From NCBI GenBank assembly GCA_028281535.1, contig JANQJS010000048.1, positions 41,164 through 105,163 on the forward strand: 64,000 nt of DNA. The letters run 5' to 3'. Below, piece by piece: positions 42,540-51,391 of the stretch. Source of the stretch: Sedimentisphaerales bacterium. GTDB taxonomy: Bacteria; Planctomycetota; Phycisphaerae; Sedimentisphaerales; SM23-30. The position numbers and the translations under genes were made by a program. The stretch's first letter is position 1, and every line of letters starts with the position of its first letter. Under the pieces are notes generated by a model that searched no databases, was not told where the DNA came from, and was given only the letters and a program-made list of their open reading frames with translations.

Positions 42540-44099
42540 CTACTGAACAAAAGCTGTGGCATCACACGCTGTAATATGACCTCCTATTGAGATAGGTACC
42601 TTGGCGGTACCTGTCTTGACCACGGACTGTCCAGGATCAATTTTGACACCATAAAAGTGTTGGTGGTATAAATTGAATCCTTCGTTGTCAAACCATGCAA
42701 CTTCACCGAATAAGTTGATTGGCGTATTGCATGTACTTTTGATCGTTAGCTGATAACTTAGGGCTGTCATGCCATTGCTTAAATCGGTTGCGATATATTT
42801 GACATCGACAATCTCATAACGTGAATCATGTGATGGTTTAGGTAAAGGAACAGGTGATGGTTCAACATTATCTGTCACCTCTTCTTGTATATCTTCTTCA
42901 TCTTCGCCGTAAATTTTTTCAGGTTCGCTGTCATCGTAATTGATAGCATAAGGCGAGGTAAATTCTTCCTGCACAACTTCGGCAAATAATTCTTGTGCCA
43001 TGTTTTGCGGTGCTTCACCGAGCAACTGGTCTATCGTAAAGGCAGATTCAATATTGGCCAAATATTTTTCAGCACGCACTTTTGCTTTGTTGATTTGCTT
43101 TTTTGAGAGCTTAATTTTTAAAGCGTCTCTCTGCTCCCTGGCGTCATCTAAACCATTCTTGATCGCAACAGTGTACCATGCATATGCTTCGATAAGATCT
43201 TTTTTGACACCTTTGCCCTTCTCATACAATGAACCCAGTACCCATTGTACTTCGAGACAACCATGCTCAGCACCAATCTTCATCCATTTGAAACCGGCAG
43301 TGACATCCTGTGAAACACCCCAACCTTGCAGGTAATAAATACCGAGTGTTGTCTGGGCTGTTAGAGATCCATTTTCAGCTGCTTTTTTGAACCACTTAAA
43401 CGATTTACTAACATCCTTTTTCACGCCATCCATGCCAGCATAATAGGCAACGCCCAAATAGACCTGTGCCTGTTTGGACTCTTTATCAGCTGCTTTTCGA
43501 AACAATTTCATGGCCTTTTTACCATCTTGCTTCATACCATATTTTCCTTCAAGATGAAGCAACCCTAAAACAAAATTGGCATGTTTTGAACCATGTTTGG
43601 CAGACTTTTTTAACCACTTTATGCCCGATTCGCTATCTTCAGCTAAACGTAACATACCATACAGCAACTCAGAGGAGCCATGGCCTTTATAGGCCGCTTT
43701 TTCAAGCCATACAAATGCTTTTTGATCATCCACCTCGGTTCCATAGCCCTTCATGTACATTAACGCCGTTTGAAATTGTGCTTCCGCTTTGCCTTTTTCA
43801 GCGGCACGTTCAAACCACTTCAATGCTTCTATATGATTAGGCTCAATGCCATGCTTTACCGATCCGCTATAGTAAATATGCCCCAACTGAATTTGCTTTG
43901 CGGCCATGCCTTTTTCAGCTTTTCGGATGATCCTGCTTATATGTTTCTGGCCACCTTTGTTTTTGATAATCCGTTTGTCTGACGCATCGGTTGGCTCTTG
44001 AGCAAACGTGGTCGATACAAAACCAGAAATGAGTAAAACCGAAATGATTAGCCATAAAAGCGGCAGTGATGTTTTGAACAAACCTTGAAATCTTGTCAT
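42540..44099 (-). CDS. Secreted Sel1-repeat protein
   Basis: The 519-residue protein has an N-terminal hydrophobic signal (LLWLIISVLLISGFVSTTFA) and about seven Sel1-like repeats between residues 55 and 330, with forms such as ALKWFERAAEKGKAEAQFQ and GYGTEVDDQKAFVWLEKAA. An acidic/proline linker follows and then a C-terminal beta domain near 410-519 with TALSYQLTIKSTCNTP. Sel1 arrays mediate protein interactions. The C-terminal part resembles DUF1425-like periplasmic domains, which is uncertain. Confidence 0.82.
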   Translation of the reverse strand: MTRFQGLFKTSLPLLWLIISVLLISGFVSTTFAQEPTDASDKRIIKNKGGQKHISRIIRKAEKGMAAKQIQLGHIYYSGSVKHGIEPNHIEALKWFERAAEKGKAEAQFQTALMYMKGYGTEVDDQKAFVWLEKAAYKGHGSSELLYGMLRLAEDSESGIKWLKKSAKHGSKHANFVLGLLHLEGKYGMKQDGKKAMKLFRKAADKESKQAQVYLGVAYYAGMDGVKKDVSKSFKWFKKAAENGSLTAQTTLGIYYLQGWGVSQDVTAGFKWMKIGAEHGCLEVQWVLGSLYEKGKGVKKDLIEAYAWYTVAIKNGLDDAREQRDALKIKLSKKQINKAKVRAEKYLANIESAFTIDQLLGEAPQNMAQELFAEVVQEEFTSPYAINYDDSEPEKIYGEDEEDIQEEVTDNVEPSPVPLPKPSHDSRYEIVDVKYIATDLSNGMTALSYQLTIKSTCNTPINLFGEVAWFDNEGFNLYHQHFYGVKIDPGQSVVKTGTAKVPISIGGHITACDATAFVQ

Positions 44100-44318
44100 A
44101 ATATTCCCTTCATGTTGTTTTCTAATTCAGCATTTTAAGTCAATTTCTGATCTCAATCAAGCGTTGAAATCCATTTGTTATTATCTCTATTGACAGATCT
44201 TAAAAGAAAATGTTAGACAGAAAATGCGATATTATCTAAAAAAATGTTTAATTTGATTATGGGGTCATTTGGAATATCCTAGCTAAAATTTAATTTTTAA
44301 TTAAGATCAATATCAGGC

Positions 44319-44346
44319 TAGACAATATTCAAGAGACTAATATAAA
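44319..44346 (+). promoter_or_regulatory. Promoter of the 44376 lipoprotein gene
   Basis: TAGACA (44319-44324), a 16-base spacer and TATAAA (44341-44346). The ATG is 29 bases further on, preceded by a GGGGA ribosome-binding site. Confidence 0.45.
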
Positions 44347-44375
44347 ACGTGATTATAAAATATGGGGAATAAATA

Positions 44376-45410
44376 ATGTTTTACAGAACCTTTTACATTC
44401 CATTGCTTGCCATTTGTATCTTACTATCAGGTTGCCATTCAAACCTGGATAAATTAAATAGTCCCATTGGGCCACTATTGCAACAATGGCCAATAAACAA
44501 AACGTATTCATTTCAGGTAGTACGTAAAGTACATTATCTTAGAGGTGAGTATAACTCAGAGAGTATTTTCCACATCCCCTGCCATATTCAACTTATAGAG
44601 AAAAATGATCTAGACTCCACTGTTCATTGGACATTTGGTTTAGCCAGTAGAACCTACTCCAAACCAGAACGATACCCTGCTATTCTGAATGGAACTTTAA
44701 ATCTCTTTTCCGATCACACATTAACTATAAAGATAGATAACAGTGGCAACATATTAGACATACTTCACTGGGACACGACTCTTGAACTTATCAGAGAAAG
44801 ACTCGACAAAATTAAATCACTCTCGATTGAAGAAGGAATCAGTCCTAAGCAAGCAGAAATAAACCGTCAACAACTCGACTCGCACTATTGCAATAAAGAA
44901 AAACTCATAACTAATTTTAATTTCAGAACTTCAAGCCTCCTACTAAATCTACTATCACATAAATTCGATGTATCTAAAAACAATACGCTTTACAAATCAA
45001 AACGACGGAGTCCTTTTGGTGGCAGCGACATCCCTACCATCTGTCGTTATAAAATTCATTCTTATAACAAACAGGCTAACCTACTTAAGATAAACTTCGA
45101 ACAAGCCGTAGACCATAAAAAGGCAAAAAAGAACCTTCCTGACTATTATAGAGATTTTAAAGCACAAACAAAATTAGAAGAAATCACGAAAGAACATTTG
45201 GCTAGAGTAAAGTTTGATATCGAAGAAAAAGCAGAATATTTAATCAATATAGAAACAGGTGAACTTATCACCCTAAACTATACGAAGCAGCAATTTCATA
45301 CGACCAGAAAAAACATCGTAGAAAAGGCTAATGAACCGATCTTATATACAACAACAGAATTTCAGGTCAAAAGGCTTGACAATGTAGATAAACAAAAGCC
45401 TCACGGGTAA
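44376..45410 (+). CDS. Hypothetical lipoprotein
   Basis: The 344-residue protein has a lipoprotein signal ending LLSGC with Cys20. The mature part appears beta-rich, with pairs such as YSFQVVRKVHYLRGEYNSES and LINIETGELITLNYTKQQF, and a lysine-rich region. No domain is recognised. It stands alone between two minus-strand genes. Confidence 0.65.
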   Translation: MFYRTFYIPLLAICILLSGCHSNLDKLNSPIGPLLQQWPINKTYSFQVVRKVHYLRGEYNSESIFHIPCHIQLIEKNDLDSTVHWTFGLASRTYSKPERYPAILNGTLNLFSDHTLTIKIDNSGNILDILHWDTTLELIRERLDKIKSLSIEEGISPKQAEINRQQLDSHYCNKEKLITNFNFRTSSLLLNLLSHKFDVSKNNTLYKSKRRSPFGGSDIPTICRYKIHSYNKQANLLKINFEQAVDHKKAKKNLPDYYRDFKAQTKLEEITKEHLARVKFDIEEKAEYLINIETGELITLNYTKQQFHTTRKNIVEKANEPILYTTTEFQVKRLDNVDKQKPHG

Positions 45411-45484
45411 ACAAAGTTCACCCACGCCACTCAATCACTTGTGGTATTAGGTGAATCATTTCTGATATTCCAATTTTGCAATCA

Positions 45485-45685
45485 TTATTTAAATGGTTTA
45501 AATTTTCGATTCACCCACCAAGCGATAAATAAAAGAGCTAAAGCTGGAAGAACTGAAATATTAATAGACAACGAATATCTTGAACCTATCGAGAGCTCAA
45601 TTGGTGGAATCCAAAAAGAGACTAAAAAGATAAAGCCCGCGATGGTTGCCAACAATACAACAGCTCTGAACATCATCATTGTCAA
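45485..45685 (-). CDS. Small two-helix membrane protein
   Basis: The 66-residue product has two predicted membrane helices (FRAVVLLATIAGFIFLVSFW and VLPALALLFIAWWV) and a basic tail. It starts at TTG 45685, 8 bases after AAAGGG; ATG 45679 is an alternative. It follows fumC by 28 bases on the same strand. An overlapping plus-strand frame lacks these features. Function is unknown. Confidence 0.5.
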   Translation of the reverse strand: MTMMMFRAVVLLATIAGFIFLVSFWIPPIELSIGSRYSLSINISVLPALALLFIAWWVNRKFKPFK

Positions 45686-45713
45686 ATCAAAAGCCCTTTC
45701 TTGCGAAAACAGC

Positions 45714-47105
45714 CTAATTGGGTGACGTCATTTCTTCGGGTTTGACCCATTCGGCAAATTGCTCTTCGGTTAAGTAACCTAATTTTGTTGCGGCACCTTT
45801 GAGGGTATCGTCTTCACGCCAGGCTTTGAGGGCAATTTCAGCGGCCTTGTCGTAGCCGATGTGCTTATTGAGGCTGGTGACCAGCATGAGAGAATTATTC
45901 AAATGTTCGTCGATGCGTTTTTGGTTGGCTTCGATACCAACGACACATTTATCTTTGAAGCTATTGCACGCATCAGCCAGTAAATTGATCGATTGGATGA
46001 TGGCAAACGACAACAATGGTTTGTAAACGTTGAGTTCGAAGTTCCCCTGGCTGCCGGCCATACCGATAGACGTATCGTTGCCATAAATTTGGCAAGCCAC
46101 TTGTGTGACCATTTCGCATTGGGTGGGATTGACTTTTCCGGGCATAATTGAACTGCCGGGTTCGTTCGCAGGCAAATTGATTTCACCCAGCCCACTGCGA
46201 GGGCCACTGCCAAGCCAACGAATATCATTGGCGATTTTCATGAGAGCTGCCGCGAGTGTTTTTAAGGCGCCCGAAGCTTCTACAACCGCATCGTGTGCTG
46301 CCATACCGGCATATTTATTGGGCATGACTTTGAATGGGTGACCTGTAATATCAGCAATCTCTTTCACCACGCCTGCATCGTAACCGACTTTAGTGTTAAT
46401 CCCTGTTCCAACAGCTGTGCCACCCACCGCTAATTCGTATAAATGGTCGAGTGAGTTTTCAATGGTTTTATGTGCAGATTGCAGCTGCGCTACGTAACCG
46501 CTGAACTCTTGACCTAGCGTTAAAGGCGTCGCATCTTGAAGGTGCGTGCGACCAATTTTTACCACACTCATGAAGGCTTTGGCTTTTTCATCCAAGCTGG
46601 CGGCTAATGCATCGACAGCAGGAAGTAGTTTTTCTTTGATCGCAATGACGGCAGAGACATGCATCGACGTTGGTACCGTATCGTTGGTCGATTGGCTCAT
46701 ATTGACATGATCGTTTGGATGTACGGGATCTTTACTACCGATCACACCACCCAGCATTTCAATCGCACGGTTAGCAATCACTTCATTGACGTTCATATTG
46801 GTTTGCGTGCCGCTGCCACTTTGAAAAATCGACAAAGGAAAATGGTCATTTAATTTCCCGGCAACCACTTCATCAGCCGCCTGTTCGATGGCATCGGCTA
46901 ATTTTTTATCGAGAGATCCTTGAGCACAATTGACGCGTGCGGCCGCTTTCTTGATGATGGCATGGGCCTGAATAAATTCTAGCGGCCAGGTTAGATTCCC
47001 CACCTGAAAATTTTCACTCGCTCTTTGGGTTTGGGCACCAAAATAAGCTTCCTGGGGGACCAACACTTCACCTAACGCATCTTTATCTTTTCGCATTTGC
47101 GACAT
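45714..47105 (-). CDS. fumC: Fumarate hydratase, class II
   Basis: The 463-residue fumarase interconverts fumarate and malate in the TCA cycle without an Fe-S cluster. The signature GSSIMPGKVNPTQCE is clear, along with TSMHVSAVIAI, GRTHLQDATPLTLGQEFSGY and GGTAVGTGINT. The length is standard. Confidence 0.97.
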   Translation of the reverse strand: MSQMRKDKDALGEVLVPQEAYFGAQTQRASENFQVGNLTWPLEFIQAHAIIKKAAARVNCAQGSLDKKLADAIEQAADEVVAGKLNDHFPLSIFQSGSGTQTNMNVNEVIANRAIEMLGGVIGSKDPVHPNDHVNMSQSTNDTVPTSMHVSAVIAIKEKLLPAVDALAASLDEKAKAFMSVVKIGRTHLQDATPLTLGQEFSGYVAQLQSAHKTIENSLDHLYELAVGGTAVGTGINTKVGYDAGVVKEIADITGHPFKVMPNKYAGMAAHDAVVEASGALKTLAAALMKIANDIRWLGSGPRSGLGEINLPANEPGSSIMPGKVNPTQCEMVTQVACQIYGNDTSIGMAGSQGNFELNVYKPLLSFAIIQSINLLADACNSFKDKCVVGIEANQKRIDEHLNNSLMLVTSLNKHIGYDKAAEIALKAWREDDTLKGAATKLGYLTEEQFAEWVKPEEMTSPN

Positions 47106-47210
47106 TGTTTGAGGATCTCCAAAGTTGTGGATTAATAACTATTTCGTGGACCATCATACAGGATTATGACGCCATCTTTGAACCTGGATCATACTCTACC
47201 AATGCTCATT

Positions 47211-48194
47211 TTACCAGCAATATCTTGCAGATCGAAAGGTTCGATAAGGGTAGCCGGTTGCGTAGAGCCCCATTGGGCCATACAATCCATGTCGATAATT
47301 AAGGAAAGTATCAAATTCGCGTTTGGCCTGCTCAGATTTTTGCATCAGCTCTTTGATTTTTATTTCGATGGCATCGGCCCAGATTTTGTAGCCACGTTCA
47401 TTAAGATGCAACAGGTCTGGCATAATCTCAGTCGATAGCGTGCCATCTTTTTCTAAAAAGAATTGACCGATATCCATATAGTGAATTCGATTGCTGTCGC
47501 CAATTTGAGAGATTAGTTGGTTGGTCTTTTGAACACGATCATACATTTTTCCCAGAGCCACTTTCTGAACTTCCAGTGAGGCAAGCTCTTCTTCGTCCAT
47601 TTCTTCTGGATGTTCAAGCTCAGCATCAGCTTTAGGGAAAATGCCTAAGACCAAAATTTGTGTAAAGGGAAGTTTTTTCTGTAAGGTTTTGCAAATCGCG
47701 ATTACGCCATCGGCCGTCTGCTCGGCGGAGGCTGGGATTTCGACAAGTCCTTCTTGCTCTTCTTCACTCAGAGTGATATCTTCATTGACTAGATTATTAG
47801 TCCCAATCATCACGACAGCCACTTTAGGAGCAATGCCATCGATTGCTCCATTTTGCAAACGCCAAAGGACATGTTCAGTACGATCGCCACCAATACCTAA
47901 ATTTCGAGCGTTGCGCGGGGCATAATATTTATCCCAAGTACGCTGCCCTTCACCAGCCCAACCAGCGGTAATGGAATCGCCAACGAAAATCATATCGACA
48001 TTGCCCTGCTTTACCTCATTAACAATTCGCAAATGCTCCTGATACCACCAACCAAAATTGGGCGTTGCGGTATTGGCATGATGCTTCTGACCGGTCACAA
48101 AACCTTTATCGATATACCTATTATGACAACCAGATATAACAGATAAAGAGATCAATAGAGCGAACACACTCATTTTGGTATGCATTTTACACAT
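47211..48194 (-). CDS. SGNH/GDSL hydrolase lipoprotein (copy 1)
   Basis: The 327-residue protein has a lipoprotein signal ending VISGC with Cys23. The SGNH blocks are IFVGDSITAGW (Ser), NLGIGGDRTEHVLWRL (Gly), VVMIGTNNL (Asn) and LLHLNERGYKIWA (His). It resembles PAF-acetylhydrolase-like esterases, so it may deacylate sugars or lipids at the cell surface. A paralogue lies 96 bases upstream, and the shared framework suggests tandem duplication. Confidence 0.88.
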   Translation of the reverse strand: MCKMHTKMSVFALLISLSVISGCHNRYIDKGFVTGQKHHANTATPNFGWWYQEHLRIVNEVKQGNVDMIFVGDSITAGWAGEGQRTWDKYYAPRNARNLGIGGDRTEHVLWRLQNGAIDGIAPKVAVVMIGTNNLVNEDITLSEEEQEGLVEIPASAEQTADGVIAICKTLQKKLPFTQILVLGIFPKADAELEHPEEMDEEELASLEVQKVALGKMYDRVQKTNQLISQIGDSNRIHYMDIGQFFLEKDGTLSTEIMPDLLHLNERGYKIWADAIEIKIKELMQKSEQAKREFDTFLNYRHGLYGPMGLYATGYPYRTFRSARYCW

Positions 48195-48290
48195 AGCAAA
48201 ACTCCAGTTGCCCCCGAAAATTTAGTCATACAACACAGTTTATTGATTATCGCTTCAAATGAGTTCAAAAAAATATCTGGGCTAGCGATA

Positions 48291-49304
48291 TTAGTTTATA
48301 CGGTTTGCCTCGAGGAATAGATCGCTTAATTTTTCATCGATGGCTTCAGCCCAAATTTGATAGCCTTTTTCACTTAAATGAATTAAATCGGGCATAACCT
48401 CAGTCGACAAAGTTCCATCTTTTTCCAAAAATTGCTTTCCAATATCCATATAATGAACCGTCTGGCCATCAGCATATCCTGCTAAAAGCTCATTGGTTTT
48501 CTTAATTCGGTCATTAATTTTAGTCAGAGGAACGGTATAGAATTCGCTTTCTTCATTTTCTTCATCAGCCTCAATACTTTCTTCAGCTTTTGGAAATATA
48601 CCCAAAAGCAGAATCTGGGTAGAAGGCAATTTACTCTGAAGTGTTTCACAAATCGCAATGACACCATCCGCTGTCTGCTGAGGTGATGAAGAGGGTTCGA
48701 TCGTTGTCTCTTCCTTAAAAATATCATCTGCCTCTTGCTGGGTCATTTCGCCATCTTGAACCGCCTGCTTTAGCTCTCGTTTTAATTCAGGAAGAAATGC
48801 TTCAAATTCCTCTTCATTGAAATCATAGGTATTATTCGTGCCAATCATCACAACTGCAACACGGGGAGCAATGCCACCGACCTCTCCATTTTGCAACCGC
48901 CAAAGAACATTTTCAGTTCGATCACCACCATAGCCCAGGTTGACAGCATTCAATGGCTGATAGTATTGCTTCCATATTTCTAAGCCATCCTCTTCCCAGG
49001 CGTGTGTAATCGAGTCTCCAATAAAAATGAGATCTACATTTCCCTGACCAACCCGATCAAGAATAGCTTGATGCCTACCTTGCCACCATTTGCTGGTTTT
49101 AGACTTGGGAACAACCGCATGATGGGACTCGTTAGAGTAATATCCTTTTTTGGGAGATGCACTTTGACATCCATGCAAAACAGATAAAGAAACCAATAAA
49201 AATACAACACGAGTTATGATGTTAAAATGACGAATGATCACACTCCTAAATATTTCACTAAAACTGTAAATATCGATATTATTTAACAATCGCTTTAAAG
49301 GCAC
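48291..49304 (-). CDS. SGNH/GDSL hydrolase lipoprotein (copy 2)
   Basis: This is the paralogue of the 47211 gene, with IFIGDSITHAWEE, NLGYGGDRTENVLWRL, VVMIGTNNTYDF and LIHLSEKGYQIWAEA. The signal ends VLHGC. It carries an extra acidic insert after the Asn block, with FLPELKRELKQAVQDGEMTQ. The frame opens at 49304, overlapping the aroC end by 26 bases; a GTG at 49241 would give a shorter leader. Confidence 0.86.
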   Translation of the reverse strand: MPLKRLLNNIDIYSFSEIFRSVIIRHFNIITRVVFLLVSLSVLHGCQSASPKKGYYSNESHHAVVPKSKTSKWWQGRHQAILDRVGQGNVDLIFIGDSITHAWEEDGLEIWKQYYQPLNAVNLGYGGDRTENVLWRLQNGEVGGIAPRVAVVMIGTNNTYDFNEEEFEAFLPELKRELKQAVQDGEMTQQEADDIFKEETTIEPSSSPQQTADGVIAICETLQSKLPSTQILLLGIFPKAEESIEADEENEESEFYTVPLTKINDRIKKTNELLAGYADGQTVHYMDIGKQFLEKDGTLSTEVMPDLIHLSEKGYQIWAEAIDEKLSDLFLEANRIN

Positions 49305-50580
49305 GTTCGATGACTTTTTCTTTCATACCAAGCTTTTTGCCTTTCTTAACGGCTTTGGAAATGATTTTTTCTCTGGCCGCTTTCTTTTCATCAGACGAGC
49401 GTTTTTTGCCTTTTGATTTTTCGATTTCAGCAATCTCTTCGGTCATGGCTTGTCGTTCAGCCAACAGACCTAAAATTTCTTCATCGATAGTCTCGATCAC
49501 TTTCTTTTTCTGAGACACGGTATTTTTAGGATATTTAATCCGCTGCTGATAACAAAGCTTGTCAAACAACACCAACGCAAACATCGACTCTAATACCGGA
49601 ACCACACGAGGGCAAATGCAAGGATCGTGACGGCCAAAGACTTGAATTTCAGCGTGATCGCCTTTGATATCTTCGGTGTGTTGTTTTTTCGTAATCGAGC
49701 TGGTTGGCTTCACAGCAACCCGCATCACGATATCGCTGCCGGAAGAAATACCACCCGAAATACCGCCGGTAAACATTTCCTTGAATTTCTTTTTCTCCAG
49801 GGCATCGTTGTGTTCAGAACCGGTCATACGAGCGGCTTCAAAGCCACGTCCGATTTCAACGCCTTTGGTGGCACCAACAGAAAGCATCGCTTTAGCTAAG
49901 TCGGCCTCTAATTTATCAAAGACCGGATCACCTAACCCAGCTGGAACCCCCTTGGCAATCACTTCAATAATACCACCTGCCGAATCGCCCTCTTCACGCA
50001 ATTTCATGATGGCTTCGACCATTTTTTCGGCCGCTTTTTTATCAGGACAGCGGACAATATTATTTTCGATTTCATCAAAATCATAGTCTTCCGCTTTAAT
50101 GCCATGAATTTCCTGGCTGTAAGCGTAAATCTCAATGCCCTTTTGTTTTAGAATCTGCTTGGCGATCGCACCTGCCGCGACGCGAGCCAAGGTTTCACGC
50201 CCGCTGCTGCGTCCACCGCCACGATGATCACGGATACCATATTTTTTCAAGAAAGTGTAATCGGCATGGCCAGGTCGAAAGACGTCTCTCAAATTATCAT
50301 ACTTGGATGAATCTTGATCTTTATTAAACACAACCATGCAAATGGGAGCACCAGTTGTTTTACCTTCAAAGATCCCTGAGAGAATTTCGATCTTATCCCC
50401 TTCATTCCGAGGTGTAACTACTTTGCTCTGGCCAGGTCGACGACGATCCATTTCATGCTGCACAGCGTCCATGTCAATATCGAGCCCAGGCTTGACGTTA
50501 TCCAGGACCATACCTAACGCCCTGCCATGACTTTCGCCAAAAGTGATCATTTTGAAATTCTGGCCAAATGTACTACTCAT
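49279..50580 (-). CDS. aroC: Chorismate synthase with C-terminal chorismate-mutase-like domain
   Basis: The first 355 residues are a normal chorismate synthase: FKMITFGESHGRALG, RRPGQSKVVTPRNEGD, GRSSGRETLARVAAGAIA and FGRHDPCICPRVVPV. The last 75 residues form an extra helical domain, VIETIDEEILGLLAERQAMT and onward through AAREKIISKAV to AFKAIVK. It resembles an AroQ chorismate mutase, keeping the Arg of the AER motif and an RE pair. It lacks clear counterparts of AroQ Lys39 and of Ser84/Gln88, and stops early, so activity is doubtful. aroK is 59 bases upstream on the same strand. Confidence 0.93.
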   Translation of the reverse strand: MSSTFGQNFKMITFGESHGRALGMVLDNVKPGLDIDMDAVQHEMDRRRPGQSKVVTPRNEGDKIEILSGIFEGKTTGAPICMVVFNKDQDSSKYDNLRDVFRPGHADYTFLKKYGIRDHRGGGRSSGRETLARVAAGAIAKQILKQKGIEIYAYSQEIHGIKAEDYDFDEIENNIVRCPDKKAAEKMVEAIMKLREEGDSAGGIIEVIAKGVPAGLGDPVFDKLEADLAKAMLSVGATKGVEIGRGFEAARMTGSEHNDALEKKKFKEMFTGGISGGISSGSDIVMRVAVKPTSSITKKQHTEDIKGDHAEIQVFGRHDPCICPRVVPVLESMFALVLFDKLCYQQRIKYPKNTVSQKKKVIETIDEEILGLLAERQAMTEEIAEIEKSKGKKRSSDEKKAAREKIISKAVKKGKKLGMKEKVIERAFKAIVK

Positions 50581-50603
50581 ATTTCAATTTTCCTTGGTAT
50601 AAA

Positions 50604-50627
50604 CGCGTGGGGCACAGCCCCACCCTA
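50604..50627. repeat. Short palindromic repeat between aroK and aroC
   Basis: GTGGGGC and GCCCCAC (50608-50624) form a 7-bp stem with a 3-base loop inside CGCGTGGGGCACAGCCCCAC. Units of this kind are often dispersed in planctomycete-like genomes. Confidence 0.6.
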
Positions 50628-50639
50628 CATGTTTCTCTT

Positions 50640-51167
50640 TTAATTAATGGTTAATAAATGCTCGTATATTCCTTGAGCTACCTGTTCAATGGTTAACTCA
50701 GTTGTGTCGATTTCGAAATCGGCGACTTCATCAAAAATTTCCATACGCTCGGTATAATGTTTCTCAAAACTTTCGCGAGGATTGTCTTTATCAAAATAAG
50801 CAGGCATGCCATTTTGCATGATGCGATCATAGAGGATATCCAGTTCAGCATCCAACAGAATAACCTTGCCTAGCTTTCGGACAATTTCGCAATTCACCGG
50901 ACTCACCAAAGTGCCACCACCTACTGATAGAACGGTTTTTCCTTCCGGCGAGAATTCCAATAAAAGATCTTGTTCCATTTCCCGGAAAGCGTCACCGCCA
51001 ACTTCCTGAAAAATTTCACGAAAGGTTTTTTCCACATTATTATCTTTTGTATATTTCTCTTCGATCAAACTATCCAAATCGAAAAAATTAGCTTCCAGCA
51101 GATCGGCCAGCGTTTTGCCGACGACACTCTTGCCAGAGCCTTTAAAACCCACCAAAATCGTGATCAA
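50640..51167 (-). CDS. aroK: Shikimate kinase
   Basis: The 175-residue kinase has Walker A GFKGSGKSVVGK at 7-18, the shikimate-binding segment FFDLDSLIEEKY, VGGDAFREME and SVGGGTLVSP. It makes shikimate 3-phosphate two steps before AroC. It probably shares a transcript with aroC. Confidence 0.93.
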   Translation of the reverse strand: MITILVGFKGSGKSVVGKTLADLLEANFFDLDSLIEEKYTKDNNVEKTFREIFQEVGGDAFREMEQDLLLEFSPEGKTVLSVGGGTLVSPVNCEIVRKLGKVILLDAELDILYDRIMQNGMPAYFDKDNPRESFEKHYTERMEIFDEVADFEIDTTELTIEQVAQGIYEHLLTIN

Positions 51168-51294
51168 ACGTATTCTCCATCAAAAGGTTGAAAACATATA
51201 AGTATACCAGAAAAACGCATGCCGGTCAATAATCATAAATCATTGGCAAACAAGTAGATCCAAAGAGCTTTTTGATTGGTTTTTCAACATCCGC

Positions 51295-51324
51295 TTGGAC
51301 AATCGACAAACTCTCTGCTATTCT
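51295..51324 (+). promoter_or_regulatory. Possible pepD promoter
   Basis: TTGGAC (51295-51300), an 18-base spacer and TATTCT (51319-51324), about 65 bases before the gene. Confidence 0.35.
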
Positions 51325-51391
51325 TATAGCGAAATGTCGGCAATAAAGAAATATTTAGATCTGATTAATCTCATAGAAAAAAGAAGAAATA

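Noticed and set aside
45441..45725. Plus-strand 94-codon ORF
   Set aside because: It overlaps a minus-strand frame with two clear membrane helices and a good ribosome-binding site, and has no features of its own.
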